This document shows, in pieces, positions 1 to 8,912 of a stretch of DNA of 64,000 nt. Each line of letters starts with the position of its first letter. The stretch's first letter is position 1. The DNA is from Streptomyces sp. NBC_01571. Lineage in GTDB: Bacteria; Actinomycetota; Actinomycetes; Streptomycetales; Streptomycetaceae. Location of the stretch: the NCBI RefSeq assembly GCF_026339875.1, contig NZ_JAPEPZ010000001.1:1612001-1676000 (forward strand), read 5' to 3'. The notes below the pieces were generated by a model that saw only the letters and a program-made list of their open reading frames with translations, had not been told where the DNA came from and made no database searches. Made by a program: the position numbers and the translations under genes.

Positions 1-151
1 CAGCGGCGGCGAGATCTACGACGACCAGGACGGCGGCGTCTACCGCTCCTACGTCGGCCCCGTATACGTCGGCGCCGCCGGGTCCTGCGTGGACTGGTGG
101 GGCGCGGTGGACGGAACGCACTTCGGAAAGTACGGCACCAACTGCGGCTAG
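1..151 (+). CDS. C-terminal fragment of a small secreted protein (spore-associated-protein-like)
   Basis: Only the last 49 codons are present. The frame starts at base 2 and ends in TAG at 149-151. The fragment is rich in Gly, Tyr and Trp and has two cysteines, one in the segment GSCVDWWG and one as the penultimate residue (NCG end). A two-cysteine, aromatic, CG-terminated tail resembles small exported streptomycete proteins of the spore-associated protein A type. That likeness is from memory of the family and is only moderate. The signal peptide, if any, lies outside the window. A strong terminator follows 23 bases later. Confidence 0.5.
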   Translation, partial: SGGEIYDDQDGGVYRSYVGPVYVGAAGSCVDWWGAVDGTHFGKYGTNCG

Positions 152-174
152 TGCCGCCGCACCCACCCGCCTCG

Positions 175-218
175 ATCCCGCCGCGGACGCGGACGCCCGT
201 CCGCGTCCGCGGCGGGAT
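175..218 (+). terminator. Intrinsic terminator of the first gene
   Basis: A perfect inverted repeat with 20-bp arms (ATCCCGCCGCGGACGCGGAC and its complement) and a 4-nt loop GCCC lies 23 bases after the stop codon. Only a short TTTG follows the stem, as is usual for GC-rich streptomycete terminators. Confidence 0.85.
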
Positions 219-365
219 TTGTCCGACCGGACCTGCCAGGGGCCATCCCGGCCCCTGACGCACTCCGTCAGCGACCGCCTTCCCACGGGCGGCGGCCCTG
301 CCCCCACCTGCGTCCCTTTCGCGCGAGGCGACCGTTTGCTACTTTTACCTTAATTCAAATGAGAT

Positions 366-381
366 ATTGCACTAGTGCAAT
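366..381. promoter_or_regulatory. Perfect 16-bp palindromic operator upstream of the PaiB-like gene
   Basis: ATTGCACTAGTGCAAT is self-complementary over all 16 bases. It sits in an AT-rich island (about 336-385) unlike the surrounding GC-rich DNA and ends 63 bp before the ATG at 445. A weak -35-like TTGCTA lies at 336-341. Placement and symmetry indicate a dimeric regulator site. The regulator is unknown; no regulator gene is adjacent apart from the PaiB-like protein itself. Confidence 0.6.
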
Positions 382-444
382 TCTGCGCACCTTCGAACCC
401 CAGGGACAGGACGGCCCACCCGCCCCGTCCACGAAAGGCCGACC

Positions 445-1080
445 GTGTACGTTCCGCGATATTTCGCCCCCACCGACGAGGACGTCCGGCAGTTGCTGCT
501 TCGCCACGGCGCCGCCGACCTGATCACTGTGACCGAGGACGGCCTCCAGGCCACCCTGCTGCCCTTCGTCCACGACCCCGAGGCCGGTGCGCACGGCTCC
601 CTGATCGGGCACATGGCCCGCAACAACGAACAGTGGCAGCAGCCCCCGGCCGGCCAGGCCATGGTCATCGTGCGCGGTCCCGACGCCTACGTCACACCCA
701 CCTGGTACCCGTCCAAAGCCGAGCACCACCGCCAGGTTCCGACCTGGAACTACATCACCGCGCACGTCCACGGGGACCTGGTCGTCCACGACGACCCCGC
801 GTGGGTCGAGGACCAGGTACGCCGACTGACCGACAAACACGAGGCCGCCGCCACCACCCCGTGGTCCGTCGACGACGCTCCGGCCCCCTACATCCAGGGC
901 CAACTGCGGGCGATCGTCGGTGTCGAACTCTCCATCACCCGCATCGAAGCCAAGTTCAAACTCAGCCAGAACCGCTCCCAGGGCGACATCAGCGGTGTCG
1001 TCCACGGGCTCCGGAGCCGCGGCCAGGGCCTTGACGACGCCGTCGCCGCTGCCGTCCAGGCCCACCGTCCGGGCCGTTGA
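445..1080 (+). CDS. FMN-binding negative transcriptional regulator, PaiB family
   Basis: The 211-residue product matches the PaiB/FMN-binding split-barrel family along its full length: an N-terminal MYVPRYFAP start, the central segments MARNNEQW and YVTPTWYPSK, then WNYITAHVHG, and a C-terminal helical part with KFKLSQNRS. All are typical family landmarks. PaiB was named in Bacillus as a negative regulator of sporulation and protease genes, but many homologues probably act as flavin-dependent oxidoreductases, so the regulatory role is inferred from the name. ATG at 445 fits the conserved N terminus. It is a single-gene unit behind the palindrome at 366-381. Confidence 0.85.
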   Translation: MYVPRYFAPTDEDVRQLLLRHGAADLITVTEDGLQATLLPFVHDPEAGAHGSLIGHMARNNEQWQQPPAGQAMVIVRGPDAYVTPTWYPSKAEHHRQVPTWNYITAHVHGDLVVHDDPAWVEDQVRRLTDKHEAAATTPWSVDDAPAPYIQGQLRAIVGVELSITRIEAKFKLSQNRSQGDISGVVHGLRSRGQGLDDAVAAAVQAHRPGR

Positions 1081-1635
1081 GGCGACGTCGGCGAGGGCGA
1101 GGGCCCCGTACCGCCGTGACGTCACGCCGCCTGCCGGCCCGCGGCCGTCCCCTGTGGGCCCGGTCCCGGGCGACCGCGGGCTGGGAACACGAGAACGGCG
1201 CCGTGCCGCGGCAGGGCGTACCCGGACCGCGCGGCCCCACAGGTCCCGTGTTCCGCGTCCCGTCGGGCGCCGCCGGCCCCGTCGACTGACCGACGGCCGT
1301 GGCCTCCGCCGCGTCCTTCCCTCCGGGGGGGGCCGGATCCCGTCCTCGCCGCCCGTACTCGCTCCATCCGGTAACTGCCTTCCCTCACAGGCGAGTTGGG
1401 GACCATTGCCGCGTCCCGGCACCTTTGGTGAAGGACTGACCCCACAGCCGGGGTGCCACCACCGCGTCGGGTGAGGCACGGGTGTCGGCTCCCTCTACTA
1501 TGTCGGTGTCCGGTCCAGACGTGGAGTCGACGGACTGGTACTCGCACCCCACTGGGCAACGGAGTTGGAGCCCGGCCGAGCCGACCTCACGGCGGATCCG
1601 GTGACTGTGGGTCCCACTTCAGGAGGACAGGTCCA
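1081..1635. other. Intergenic region before the kinase gene
   Basis: No convincing gene is seen in this 555-bp gap. Several frames stay open only because of high GC, and their products are Arg/Pro-rich without recognisable motifs. A run of eight G lies near 1324-1331. The stretch 1360-1620 presumably holds the promoter of the kinase gene, but no clear -35/-10 pair stands out. Confidence 0.5.
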
Positions 1636-3375
1636 GTGCATTCGCTCGATGGCTCCGATCCGTCACACATAGGTCGCTACCGGCTGGTCGGCAGGCTCGG
1701 CGAGGGCGGCATGGGGAGGGTGTACCTCGCACGTTCGCCGGGCGGCCGCCCGGTCGCCGTCAAGGTGATCAACGACCACCTCCGCCACGACGACCACGCC
1801 CTCAGCCGGTTTCGGCGCGAGGTAGAGACCCTGGGCACGGTCCGCAGCGCGTATACGGCGTCACTCATCGACGCGGAGCTGGACACACCCCCGTACTGGC
1901 TGGCCACCGAGTACGTGCCGGGGCCCACGCTCCACGCCGCGGTCATGACCCATGGACCGCTCCCCGCCGACCTGGCCCGGATCATGCTGGCCGCCCTGGC
2001 CGAGGGCCTGGACGCCATCCACGTCCGCGGCGTGTGGCATCGGGACCTCAAGCCGCACAACGTCATCCTCTCCGCCACCGGCCCTCAGCTGATCGACTTC
2101 GGCATCGCCCGGAACAGCGGTCCGTCCGACCTGACCCAGGTCGGCAGCGCGATGGGCAGTCCCGGGTACATCGCACCGGAGACGATCACGGGCAGCGAGA
2201 CCGGTCCGGGAGCGGACGTGTTCGCCCTGGGCGCCACTCTGGCGTTCGCTGTCACCGGCCGACCGCCCTACGGGGACGGGTCGTTCGCAGCCGTGTCCTA
2301 CCGCTCGGTGCACGGGGAGATCGACCTGCGGGGTGTGGAGTCCGGCGTCGCCGAGCTCATCTCGGCCTGCGTGCACAGTGATCCGGCCCAGCGCCCCGGC
2401 CTGCAGCGGATCGTGGAACTCTGCCAGGCCGAGACCGATCTGGTCCAGCATCCCGCCTACCAGCTGGCACTCGCCGTGGTCCCCGCGACGGACCGGGAAC
2501 GTGCGGCGACCGTCGCCGGCCGGGGAAGTGGCATGGGAGGCGGTATGTCAGCCGACCTCTTGGACGCGACGGCGCCGCTCTCCCCACCGCCGACGGCCAC
2601 CGCGGTCGGCACCCGGGAAGCCGACGCGGTCACCCTCCTCGCGCCGGAATCGGGCCCCGGCCCACTCGCACGCCCGCACGCGGCAGACACACATGACGCC
2701 CACCCGGGCAACACCCGCCCGGGAACCGGGCCGACTCCGCGGCCGGCCGGCGAAGGGCGCCCAAACGGTCGGCGCAAGGGGGCGGCGGCCGCCATCGGCG
2801 CGGGTGCGCTGGTCGCTGTCGCCGCCTCCGCGCTGCTCCTGTTCCACGCCTTCGACGACGAAGGCTCCGGGACCACGCGAGCCGCGCCGTCCGCCAGTGC
2901 CGACCGTGCCGCCGACAGGTCGGCCGAGCCCGCCGGGACCAGGGCGAAGCCGTCTCCCTCCGCCGCAGGCGCGGGCGCATCCGCCGGCTCGGACGCGAGC
3001 CCGGGCGCAGGCGACGCCGGTTCCGCGGAGGGGGGCCACCTGCCCGACGCCCTGGTGCTGAAGCCTCCCTTCACGTTCGAGGTCGGGAAGCTCGTGCGGA
3101 CCGTGCGCTCGAAGCTGATCATGCAGACGGACGGCAACCTGGTGCTCTACGACGAGTCCGGAAAGGCACGTTGGGCGAGCCGGACCCAGGGCCCGGGGAA
3201 CACGGCCGTGTTCCAGGAGGACGGCAACCTGGTGGTCTACAGCGCCCAGGCCAAGCCGGTGTGGGCCAGCAACTCCCAAGGCGCCGACGGCGCGACGCTC
3301 AAGGTACTGGAGGACGGGAACATGGTCATCGCGACCGACGACCGGATCGCCTGGCAGACCGGCACCGCCCACTGA
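1636..3375 (+). CDS. Membrane Ser/Thr protein kinase with C-terminal bulb-type lectin sensor domain
   Basis: This is a 579-aa Hanks-type kinase. The GTG start at 1636 is chosen because AGGAGG lies 9 nt upstream and the kinase fold begins at residue 14; the frame extends further up without support. Kinase signatures: glycine loop GEGGMG (22-27), Lys43 in AVKV, HRDLKPHN with Asp137, DFG Asp154, activation segment GSPGYIAPE. A Pro/Ala-rich linker leads to one membrane span at about 384-405. The outer part (about 471-579) is a B-lectin domain with two intact mannose-type motifs of form Q-x-D-x-N-x-V-x-Y and a third degenerate copy. The kinase should face the cytoplasm and the lectin the wall, suggesting carbohydrate sensing. 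No PASTA repeats are present. Substrates cannot be read from context. Confidence 0.9.
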   Translation: MHSLDGSDPSHIGRYRLVGRLGEGGMGRVYLARSPGGRPVAVKVINDHLRHDDHALSRFRREVETLGTVRSAYTASLIDAELDTPPYWLATEYVPGPTLHAAVMTHGPLPADLARIMLAALAEGLDAIHVRGVWHRDLKPHNVILSATGPQLIDFGIARNSGPSDLTQVGSAMGSPGYIAPETITGSETGPGADVFALGATLAFAVTGRPPYGDGSFAAVSYRSVHGEIDLRGVESGVAELISACVHSDPAQRPGLQRIVELCQAETDLVQHPAYQLALAVVPATDRERAATVAGRGSGMGGGMSADLLDATAPLSPPPTATAVGTREADAVTLLAPESGPGPLARPHAADTHDAHPGNTRPGTGPTPRPAGEGRPNGRRKGAAAAIGAGALVAVAASALLLFHAFDDEGSGTTRAAPSASADRAADRSAEPAGTRAKPSPSAAGAGASAGSDASPGAGDAGSAEGGHLPDALVLKPPFTFEVGKLVRTVRSKLIMQTDGNLVLYDESGKARWASRTQGPGNTAVFQEDGNLVVYSAQAKPVWASNSQGADGATLKVLEDGNMVIATDDRIAWQTGTAH

Positions 3376-3395
3376 CGTGCTGTGGGGGTACGCAG

Positions 3396-3875
3396 TCAGA
3401 GCTTGTCGATCCGCCAGGCGATCATGCCTGTCGAGCCGGGTTTTCCCCGGACATCGAGACGGAGCGAGCCTCGGGCCGTGAACCGATCGAAGACCACGGA
3501 ACCGTCGCAGGGGACCGGCCTCTTCGAACCCGCGCCGGCCGGGGTGAACTCGATCTCGGCATCCCCCTTCCCCGCGCACACCACGGTCAACTCGTAGGCG
3601 GTGCCCTCGGCCACACCGGGGCGGGTGTGTACTCCGTCGGACACCCGCTCCGTCCCGGACTCGACCATCGGGGCATCCGCCGTCGCGACCGCGTCGAGTG
3701 CAGCCTGGACCTGGGCCGTGAGCGTCTTCTCGGCCTGTGCGTCAGCACTCCGGTGAGCGGCGGGTGCCGAGGCACCGCGCCCAGGTGCGGACTCGTGGTC
3801 CGGTGCGCAGCCCGTGGGGCAGAAGGCCGACAACAACAGGGCACAGCCGAGGAACCATCGGGGCCGGCGCCTCAT
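3396..3875 (-). CDS. Putative exported lipoprotein, unknown function
   Basis: The 159-aa product starts MRRRPRWFLGCALLLSAF, a short basic segment plus hydrophobic stretch, followed by a Cys in the context PTGC that is close to but not a textbook lipobox. The ATG at 3875 is preferred over a GTG at 3899 because the signal-like sequence begins there and GGAGA lies upstream. The mature part has two further cysteines (VVCAGKG and VPCDGS) and ends in beta-rich sequence. No named domain is recognised. The gene converges on the kinase gene with a 20-bp gap and no clear hairpin between them. Confidence 0.7.
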   Translation of the reverse strand: MRRRPRWFLGCALLLSAFCPTGCAPDHESAPGRGASAPAAHRSADAQAEKTLTAQVQAALDAVATADAPMVESGTERVSDGVHTRPGVAEGTAYELTVVCAGKGDAEIEFTPAGAGSKRPVPCDGSVVFDRFTARGSLRLDVRGKPGSTGMIAWRIDKL

Positions 3876-4370
3876 GAGGAGGTCTCCGGCCACTTCCACC
3901 CGCTCCCTTTCGTGGAAAGCGTCGCCCTACCGCCGTCGACCAAGGTCATGCCGATGCCCACAGTTGTTCCCCCTTGTCATGTGCACCTGGCGCGGTGGGT
4001 CCGGCCCGGCGATCACCCCTCGGGACACTACGAGTTCGTCATGCGCGCCTCAAGCGAAAGATCCTGTTCCTGAGCGTTACTCGAGCAACGCGGGGCGTAG
4101 CCCCCTGCCCGGTCGAAGCCGGAGCCGGAGTTCGTGACAGCGCCGCACGGAGCGCAGGCGCGGCGTCGTCGGTGACGGTGGGCAGAGACGGTCTCACGAC
4201 GGCCGGGCGGCCTTTCACGGCCCGGTCCACGCGCGTCACCGAACGTCGCGGCGCCCGCGCGACGGACTCACCTCGCCGGACCTTGTCCAGTAAGCGACAA
4301 TTGTCACGTTGGTCGGCCCGTCCGACGTCGACCGTGCCCCGCGCTTCCACCTAGGTCCGGGGGCGCCGAC

Positions 4371-4529
4371 ATGGAGTGGTGTGTCCCACGACGCCCATGG
4401 GTCCGACGCCCGGGAACGGGTCGGCCGGATCCGGAACGTCGCGGATACGCCACGTACGCGTCGTTCAGCGACCCGGACGGCATGAAGTGGCTGTTGCAGG
4501 AGGCCCAGGTACGCCTTCCCGGACCGTGA
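4371..4529 (+). pseudogene. Decayed VOC/glyoxalase-family gene (C-terminal remnant)
   Basis: The last 31 codons before the TGA at 4527-4529 encode RRGYATYASFSDPDGMKWLL and a LPGP end. This is the same C-terminal signature as the intact VOC gene at 13152 (RRSYSSF, SFSDPDG, LQE, RLPGR). Just upstream, VSHDAHG and RERVGR-like pieces corresponding to the preceding family segment are found in another frame, so a frameshift lies around 4420-4430. No N-terminal half is found in 3876-4370, where nothing else is recognisable. In related genomes a VOC gene is often followed by a short protein like the one at 4560, so this is probably a broken copy of that arrangement. Confidence 0.65.
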
Positions 4530-4559
4530 CGGGATCCCGTACGACGAGGAGGTTTCGTC

Positions 4560-4748
4560 ATGGACGTCGTGGCGTTGGCAGCACTCCTGCAGGAGACCGC
4601 GGAGCACCACGGCTTCTACGAGGCGACCGCCCCGGACCACGACTGGTGGGACTGGTACGCCGCGTACATGACCGCCCGTGAGCACGGCCGGGCTCCCGAC
4701 GAGGCGGCGTCCGACGCCGCGCTCCACATGGACGCGCTGCGGCGGTAG
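4560..4748 (+). CDS. Small conserved protein of the type that follows VOC genes
   Basis: The 62-aa acidic, Trp-rich protein contains HHGFYEATAPDHDWWDWYAA. It starts at ATG 4560 with AGGAGG 7 nt upstream. From memory, short proteins or C-terminal extensions with a YE-TAP-HDWWDWYA core occur downstream of, or fused to, VOC-fold proteins in actinobacteria. Here the VOC partner at 4371-4529 is decayed, leaving this gene as a possible orphan. Function is unknown; no signal peptide or membrane span is visible. Confidence 0.7.
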   Translation: MDVVALAALLQETAEHHGFYEATAPDHDWWDWYAAYMTAREHGRAPDEAASDAALHMDALRR

Positions 4749-4996
4749 ACCGGCCATGACGCGGCAGTTCCTCCCTCTCGCCCTGACCGGGACGGTGTTC
4801 CCCGGTCGAGGGCACGGTGACGCTTTCCCGACGCGATGGTCCCGCCCGGTCCCCGGCCCGCGTCCCGGTCGCCGTCCGGATGCGGCTCACCGCCGCCGGT
4901 TTCGCCGGTCCGGACGCCCAAGTCACCGGTGGCAGAAGCCCGTTCGTCCGTACGCGCGGGACGGGCGGGAACCGATGGAGACGGAGGTGCTGTCGA

Positions 4997-7306
4997 ATGT
5001 CCAGCGGTGACGTGCTCGTGCTCATCGACGACGAGGGCCGGGTCGTCGAGTGGCGACGCCAGGCCGAGCAGCTGTTCGGGTGGTCCGCCGAGGAGGCCGT
5101 CGGCCAGGCGGTGACCGAGCTCGTGCGCGAGGCCACGGCCGACGGGAGAGGCCGGCGCGAGGGGTTCGCGGCCCGCACCCCGGTCCTGGTCAAACCGGTG
5201 CTGCGGGGCGCTTCCGTGATGTGGCAGGTCCTCGCGGCGCAGGACGGGGTGTCGGGGCAGGACGTGGAGATCCTGGAGGCCGTGTTCGCCCACTCCCCGG
5301 CGCGCCTGCACGTCCTCGACCATCAGCTGCGGGTGGCCCGCGTGCCCGGCGCCACCCAGGGTCTGCCCGGCACGCCGGAGGAGGACCTGGCCGGCAAGCA
5401 TTTCACCCGGGCCTACCACCTCGAAGACCCCGAAAAAGAGGCCGCGGTGGCACAGCAGGTCCTGGACGGGGGCGAGCCGGTGGTCAGCCGCCTCGTACGC
5501 GCCGTCGTCGACTCACCGGACGGGCTCGGGCGACGTATCTACTCCATCTCCTACGTCCGTCTGGAGAGCTCCCACGGCGATGTGCTCGGACTGGTGGCAT
5601 CCGCGCTCGACGTCACCGAGCGGGAGAACGCGCATCACCGCCTGGCCCTGCTGGAGGCGGTGCGCACCCACGTCGGGCAGGGGCTGAACGTGGGCGCCGT
5701 GTGCGAGGAACTGGTGGAGGCGGTAGTGCCCGGGTTCGCGGGCATCACCGTGGTCGACGTGATCGAGGACGTCGTCCACGGAGAGGAGCCCCCGCAGGTG
5801 CCCGTCCACGAGGACGTCGTCCTGCGCCGAGCCGCCTTCCGCGGCCCGGTCTCGGCCTACCCGGTCGGAGACGTGCGCCCCCTGCCGAGAGACACCCCGT
5901 TCTCGCACGTGCTCTCCGACCTGCGGCCGCGCCTCGTCTCCGTCGGCAAGGACACCGGCTGGCTCACCGCCGACCCGGCCCGTGCCGACGCCATCGAGCG
6001 ATCCGGCGCCCACTCCCTGATCGTGGCCCCGCTGGCGTTGCACGGCCAGGCTCTGGGCGTGGTCAGCTTCTACCGCCACCGGCAGGAGGACCCCTTCACG
6101 GAGGAGGACCTCGCGGTGGCCTCCTCCGTGTGCGCGCACGCCGCGCTCTGCGTCGAGACCGCCCGTCGGTACATGCGTGAGTGGATCATCGCGGCCACGG
6201 TCCAGCGCAGGCTTCTCCCCCAGCATTCGGGCACACCGAACACCCTGGAGATCTCCCGGTTGTTCCTTCCCGACCCGGACGGCGGCGGAGCCTGGTCCGA
6301 CACGATCGCGCTGCCCGGCGCACGGACCGCGCTGATCGTCGGTGACGTGGCGGAGCAGGGCATCGGCGCGGCCGTCACGGTGGGAATCCTGCGCACGGCC
6401 GTCCATACCCTCGCCGCCCTGGACCTGGAGCCCGACGAGCTGCTGGCTCGGCTGAGCGACACCGCGGGCCGTCTCTCCAGAGCCTGCGCCACGCTGCCGC
6501 CCGGGGATCCCATGTGCCGCGAGTCGCTCACCGCCGGCTGTGCCGTCGCGATCTACGACCCGGTCGAGCTCACCTGCACCCTCGCCCGCGCCGGCCTCCC
6601 GCAGCCCGTCGCCGTGCTCCCCGACGGCACCTCCACGGAACTGCCCGTCCCGGCGGGCCCCCTTCTCGCCGAAATGAGCAGCGCCCCCTTCCCCGCGATC
6701 ACCGTCGACCTCCCCGAAGGCAGCACTCTGGCGATGGCCACGGCCACGGCGGGGGACAAGGTCCTGGCACCCTCCGGTCCGCTGCGCCCGCTCCTCGACT
6801 CCGCCGGTGCCAGGCCGCTGCCGGAGCTCTGCGGTGACCTCACGGACGCGCTCGTGGCCGATCGGCCCTCCGGCGACACACTGATACTGCTCGCTCGTAC
6901 GCATGCGCTGCCTGCGGACCGAGTCCTGACGGTCCCCCTGCCGGCCGACGCCGAGGCCGCGCCCATCGCCCGTCGAGCGGCGCGCCGCCAGTTGGAGGTC
7001 TGGGCGGTGGACGAGGAGACGGCCTTCACCACCGAACTCATCGTCAGCGAGCTGGTCGGCAACGCGATCCGTCACGGAGCCCCGCCCCTGCGCCTACGGC
7101 TGATCCTCGACCGGATGCTGACCTGCGAGGTCAGCGACGGCGCCACCAGCGCCCCACACGTCAAACACGCCCGGACGGTCGACGAGACGGGCCGTGGACT
7201 GTTCATCGTCGCCAGCCTCGCCGACCAATGGGGCGCCCGGCATCACAAGCACGGCAAGATCGTCTGGGCGGAGCAGCCCCTGCGGGACCCGGGGTCCTCC
7301 GAATGA
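4997..7306 (+). CDS. PAS-PAS-GAF-PP2C(SpoIIE)-HATPase regulatory protein with degenerate phosphatase site
   Basis: The 769-aa product starts at ATG 4997 (GGAGG 9 nt upstream), exactly where the first PAS domain begins (about 4-60). A second PAS-like region (about 90-200), a GAF domain (about 210-385), a SpoIIE/PP2C phosphatase domain (about 395-640) and an RsbW-like HATPase (about 650-760) follow. Such proteins normally act in partner-switching control of sigma factors. The HATPase keeps its N-box (Glu685, Asn689) and G2 loop (DETGRG). In the phosphatase the usual GGDW-D reads GGGAWSD (429-435) and the usual TDG motif reads TATAG (582-586). GDV (Asp450) and one late Asp (Asp627) remain. Two metal-binding aspartates therefore seem lost, suggesting a pseudophosphatase. 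Confidence 0.9.
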   Translation: MSSGDVLVLIDDEGRVVEWRRQAEQLFGWSAEEAVGQAVTELVREATADGRGRREGFAARTPVLVKPVLRGASVMWQVLAAQDGVSGQDVEILEAVFAHSPARLHVLDHQLRVARVPGATQGLPGTPEEDLAGKHFTRAYHLEDPEKEAAVAQQVLDGGEPVVSRLVRAVVDSPDGLGRRIYSISYVRLESSHGDVLGLVASALDVTERENAHHRLALLEAVRTHVGQGLNVGAVCEELVEAVVPGFAGITVVDVIEDVVHGEEPPQVPVHEDVVLRRAAFRGPVSAYPVGDVRPLPRDTPFSHVLSDLRPRLVSVGKDTGWLTADPARADAIERSGAHSLIVAPLALHGQALGVVSFYRHRQEDPFTEEDLAVASSVCAHAALCVETARRYMREWIIAATVQRRLLPQHSGTPNTLEISRLFLPDPDGGGAWSDTIALPGARTALIVGDVAEQGIGAAVTVGILRTAVHTLAALDLEPDELLARLSDTAGRLSRACATLPPGDPMCRESLTAGCAVAIYDPVELTCTLARAGLPQPVAVLPDGTSTELPVPAGPLLAEMSSAPFPAITVDLPEGSTLAMATATAGDKVLAPSGPLRPLLDSAGARPLPELCGDLTDALVADRPSGDTLILLARTHALPADRVLTVPLPADAEAAPIARRAARRQLEVWAVDEETAFTTELIVSELVGNAIRHGAPPLRLRLILDRMLTCEVSDGATSAPHVKHARTVDETGRGLFIVASLADQWGARHHKHGKIVWAEQPLRDPGSSE

Positions 7307-7431
7307 CCCGGGTCGCCCGCACCACATCACGGTGCCCGAGCGAAAGGGAGGCGGGGCGGCGCGGACCACGCCCTCCCCGCCGGCCCGCGCGCCGCCGGGC
7401 CGGACGGTTCGTCCACGGAAGGTGAACGGAC

Positions 7432-8787
7432 GTGCGCCATTACGATCTCGTGGTTCTGGGAGCGGGCAGCGGCAACATGGTGCCCGGCGAAGAACTCGCT
7501 CATCTCCGCACCGCTGTCGTCGAACCCGACCTGTTCGGCGGCACGTGCCTGAACCGAGGCTGCATTCCCAGCAAGATGTTCGTCGTCGCCGCCGACGCGG
7601 TCGAGGACGCGCGGGCGGCATCCCGTCTCGGTGTCAACGCGACGGTCGAGCACGTCGACTGGAAGGCCGTCCGCGACCGGGTGTTCCACCGCATCGATCC
7701 GCTGCCCGAGAGCGCGCTGAACTACCGTAGGGAGAACGGCGTCGACGTGTACACCGAGGAGGGACGCTTCGTCGCGCCGAAGGTGGTGCAGGTGGGAGCC
7801 GAGCGGATCACCGCCGACACGTTCGTCGTCGCGGTCGGGTCACGGCCCGTGGTGCCGGACATCCCCGGCCTTGACATCGTCCCGTACCACACCTCGGACA
7901 CCATCATGCGGATCGACGAGGTGCCCGCGTCCATGGTCGTCATCGGTGGCGGTTTCATCGCGGCCGAGTTCGGCCATGTCTTCGGCGCGTTCGGCTCCGA
8001 CATCACGATCGTGCAGCGGGGGCCGCGCCTGCTGATGGCGGAGGACGAACAGGTGTCGGCGCGCTACACCGACCTGGCGTCGCGGCGCCGTCGGGTCCTC
8101 CTCGACGCCGCCGTCACCTCCGTCGAGGGGCGTGAAGACGGCGTCGCGGTCACCGTGTCCTGTCCGGACGGCGACCATGTCGTCCGGGCCGCGGCGCTGT
8201 TGGTGTGCGTCGGCCGCCGGCCCAACACCGACCGGCTGGACGCCACCGCCGGCGGTCTGGACCTCGACGGACACGGCCACATCGTGACCGACAGCGCCTA
8301 CCGCACGTCGGTACCGGGGGTCTGGGCCCTGGGCGACACGGCGAACCACTTCCAGCTCAAGCACATGGCGAACGCCGAAGTCCGGCTCGTGCGGCACAAC
8401 CTGCTCCATCCCGAGGACATACGCTCACTGCCCCACAAGATCGCGCCGCACGCGGTCTTCACCAGTCCGCAGATCGCCGGCATCGGGTTGACCGAGCAGG
8501 AGGCCCGCCGTCGCGGCATCGACCACCTCGTGAGTGTCCGCGACTACGGGGACGCCGCGTACGGATGGGCGTTGGAGGACACCACCAGCTTCGTGAAGAT
8601 CCTGGCCGATCCCGTCACCCGGACGATCCTCGGCGCGCACATCATCGGCCCACAGGCGGCGACACTCATCCAGCAGTTGATCCAAGTCATGGAACTGGGG
8701 CTGACGGTGGACCGGATCGCCCGCGACGTGCTGTACATCCACCCGGCACTGACCGAAGTGGTCGAACAGGCCCTGCTGGCCCTGTAG
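7432..8787 (+). CDS. mtr: Mycothione reductase
   Basis: The 451-aa flavoprotein disulfide reductase should reduce mycothiol disulfide with NADPH, keeping the actinobacterial redox buffer reduced. The FAD loop GAGSGN is at 10-15. The redox-active disulfide motif GTCLNRGCIPSK carries Cys39 and Cys44. The second dinucleotide loop VIGGGFIAAEFG is mid-protein, and the C-terminal IHPALTEV holds the catalytic His. The motif spacing and the GSGN loop fit Mtr better than lipoamide dehydrogenase. GTG at 7432 has GGAAGGTGA just upstream. It appears monocistronic, 125 bp after the preceding gene. Confidence 0.93.
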   Translation: MRHYDLVVLGAGSGNMVPGEELAHLRTAVVEPDLFGGTCLNRGCIPSKMFVVAADAVEDARAASRLGVNATVEHVDWKAVRDRVFHRIDPLPESALNYRRENGVDVYTEEGRFVAPKVVQVGAERITADTFVVAVGSRPVVPDIPGLDIVPYHTSDTIMRIDEVPASMVVIGGGFIAAEFGHVFGAFGSDITIVQRGPRLLMAEDEQVSARYTDLASRRRRVLLDAAVTSVEGREDGVAVTVSCPDGDHVVRAAALLVCVGRRPNTDRLDATAGGLDLDGHGHIVTDSAYRTSVPGVWALGDTANHFQLKHMANAEVRLVRHNLLHPEDIRSLPHKIAPHAVFTSPQIAGIGLTEQEARRRGIDHLVSVRDYGDAAYGWALEDTTSFVKILADPVTRTILGAHIIGPQAATLIQQLIQVMELGLTVDRIARDVLYIHPALTEVVEQALLAL

Positions 8788-8912
8788 TGCCCGCCCGGGG
8801 GTGGGCAGGCGACGGGAGCGGGAGTGCCCGACGTACGGTGACTGCGTGCCCCGCCGGAACCGTCCCTCTTCCCATCCGCCCTCGGCGGTGCGCCACTTGA
8901 GCTGGAGATTTC

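Noticed and set aside
4039..4350. 103-codon minus-strand frame in the gap near 4.2 kb
   Set aside because: Composition is generic Arg/Ala-rich, without ribosome site or motif, and the gap also contains VOC decay.
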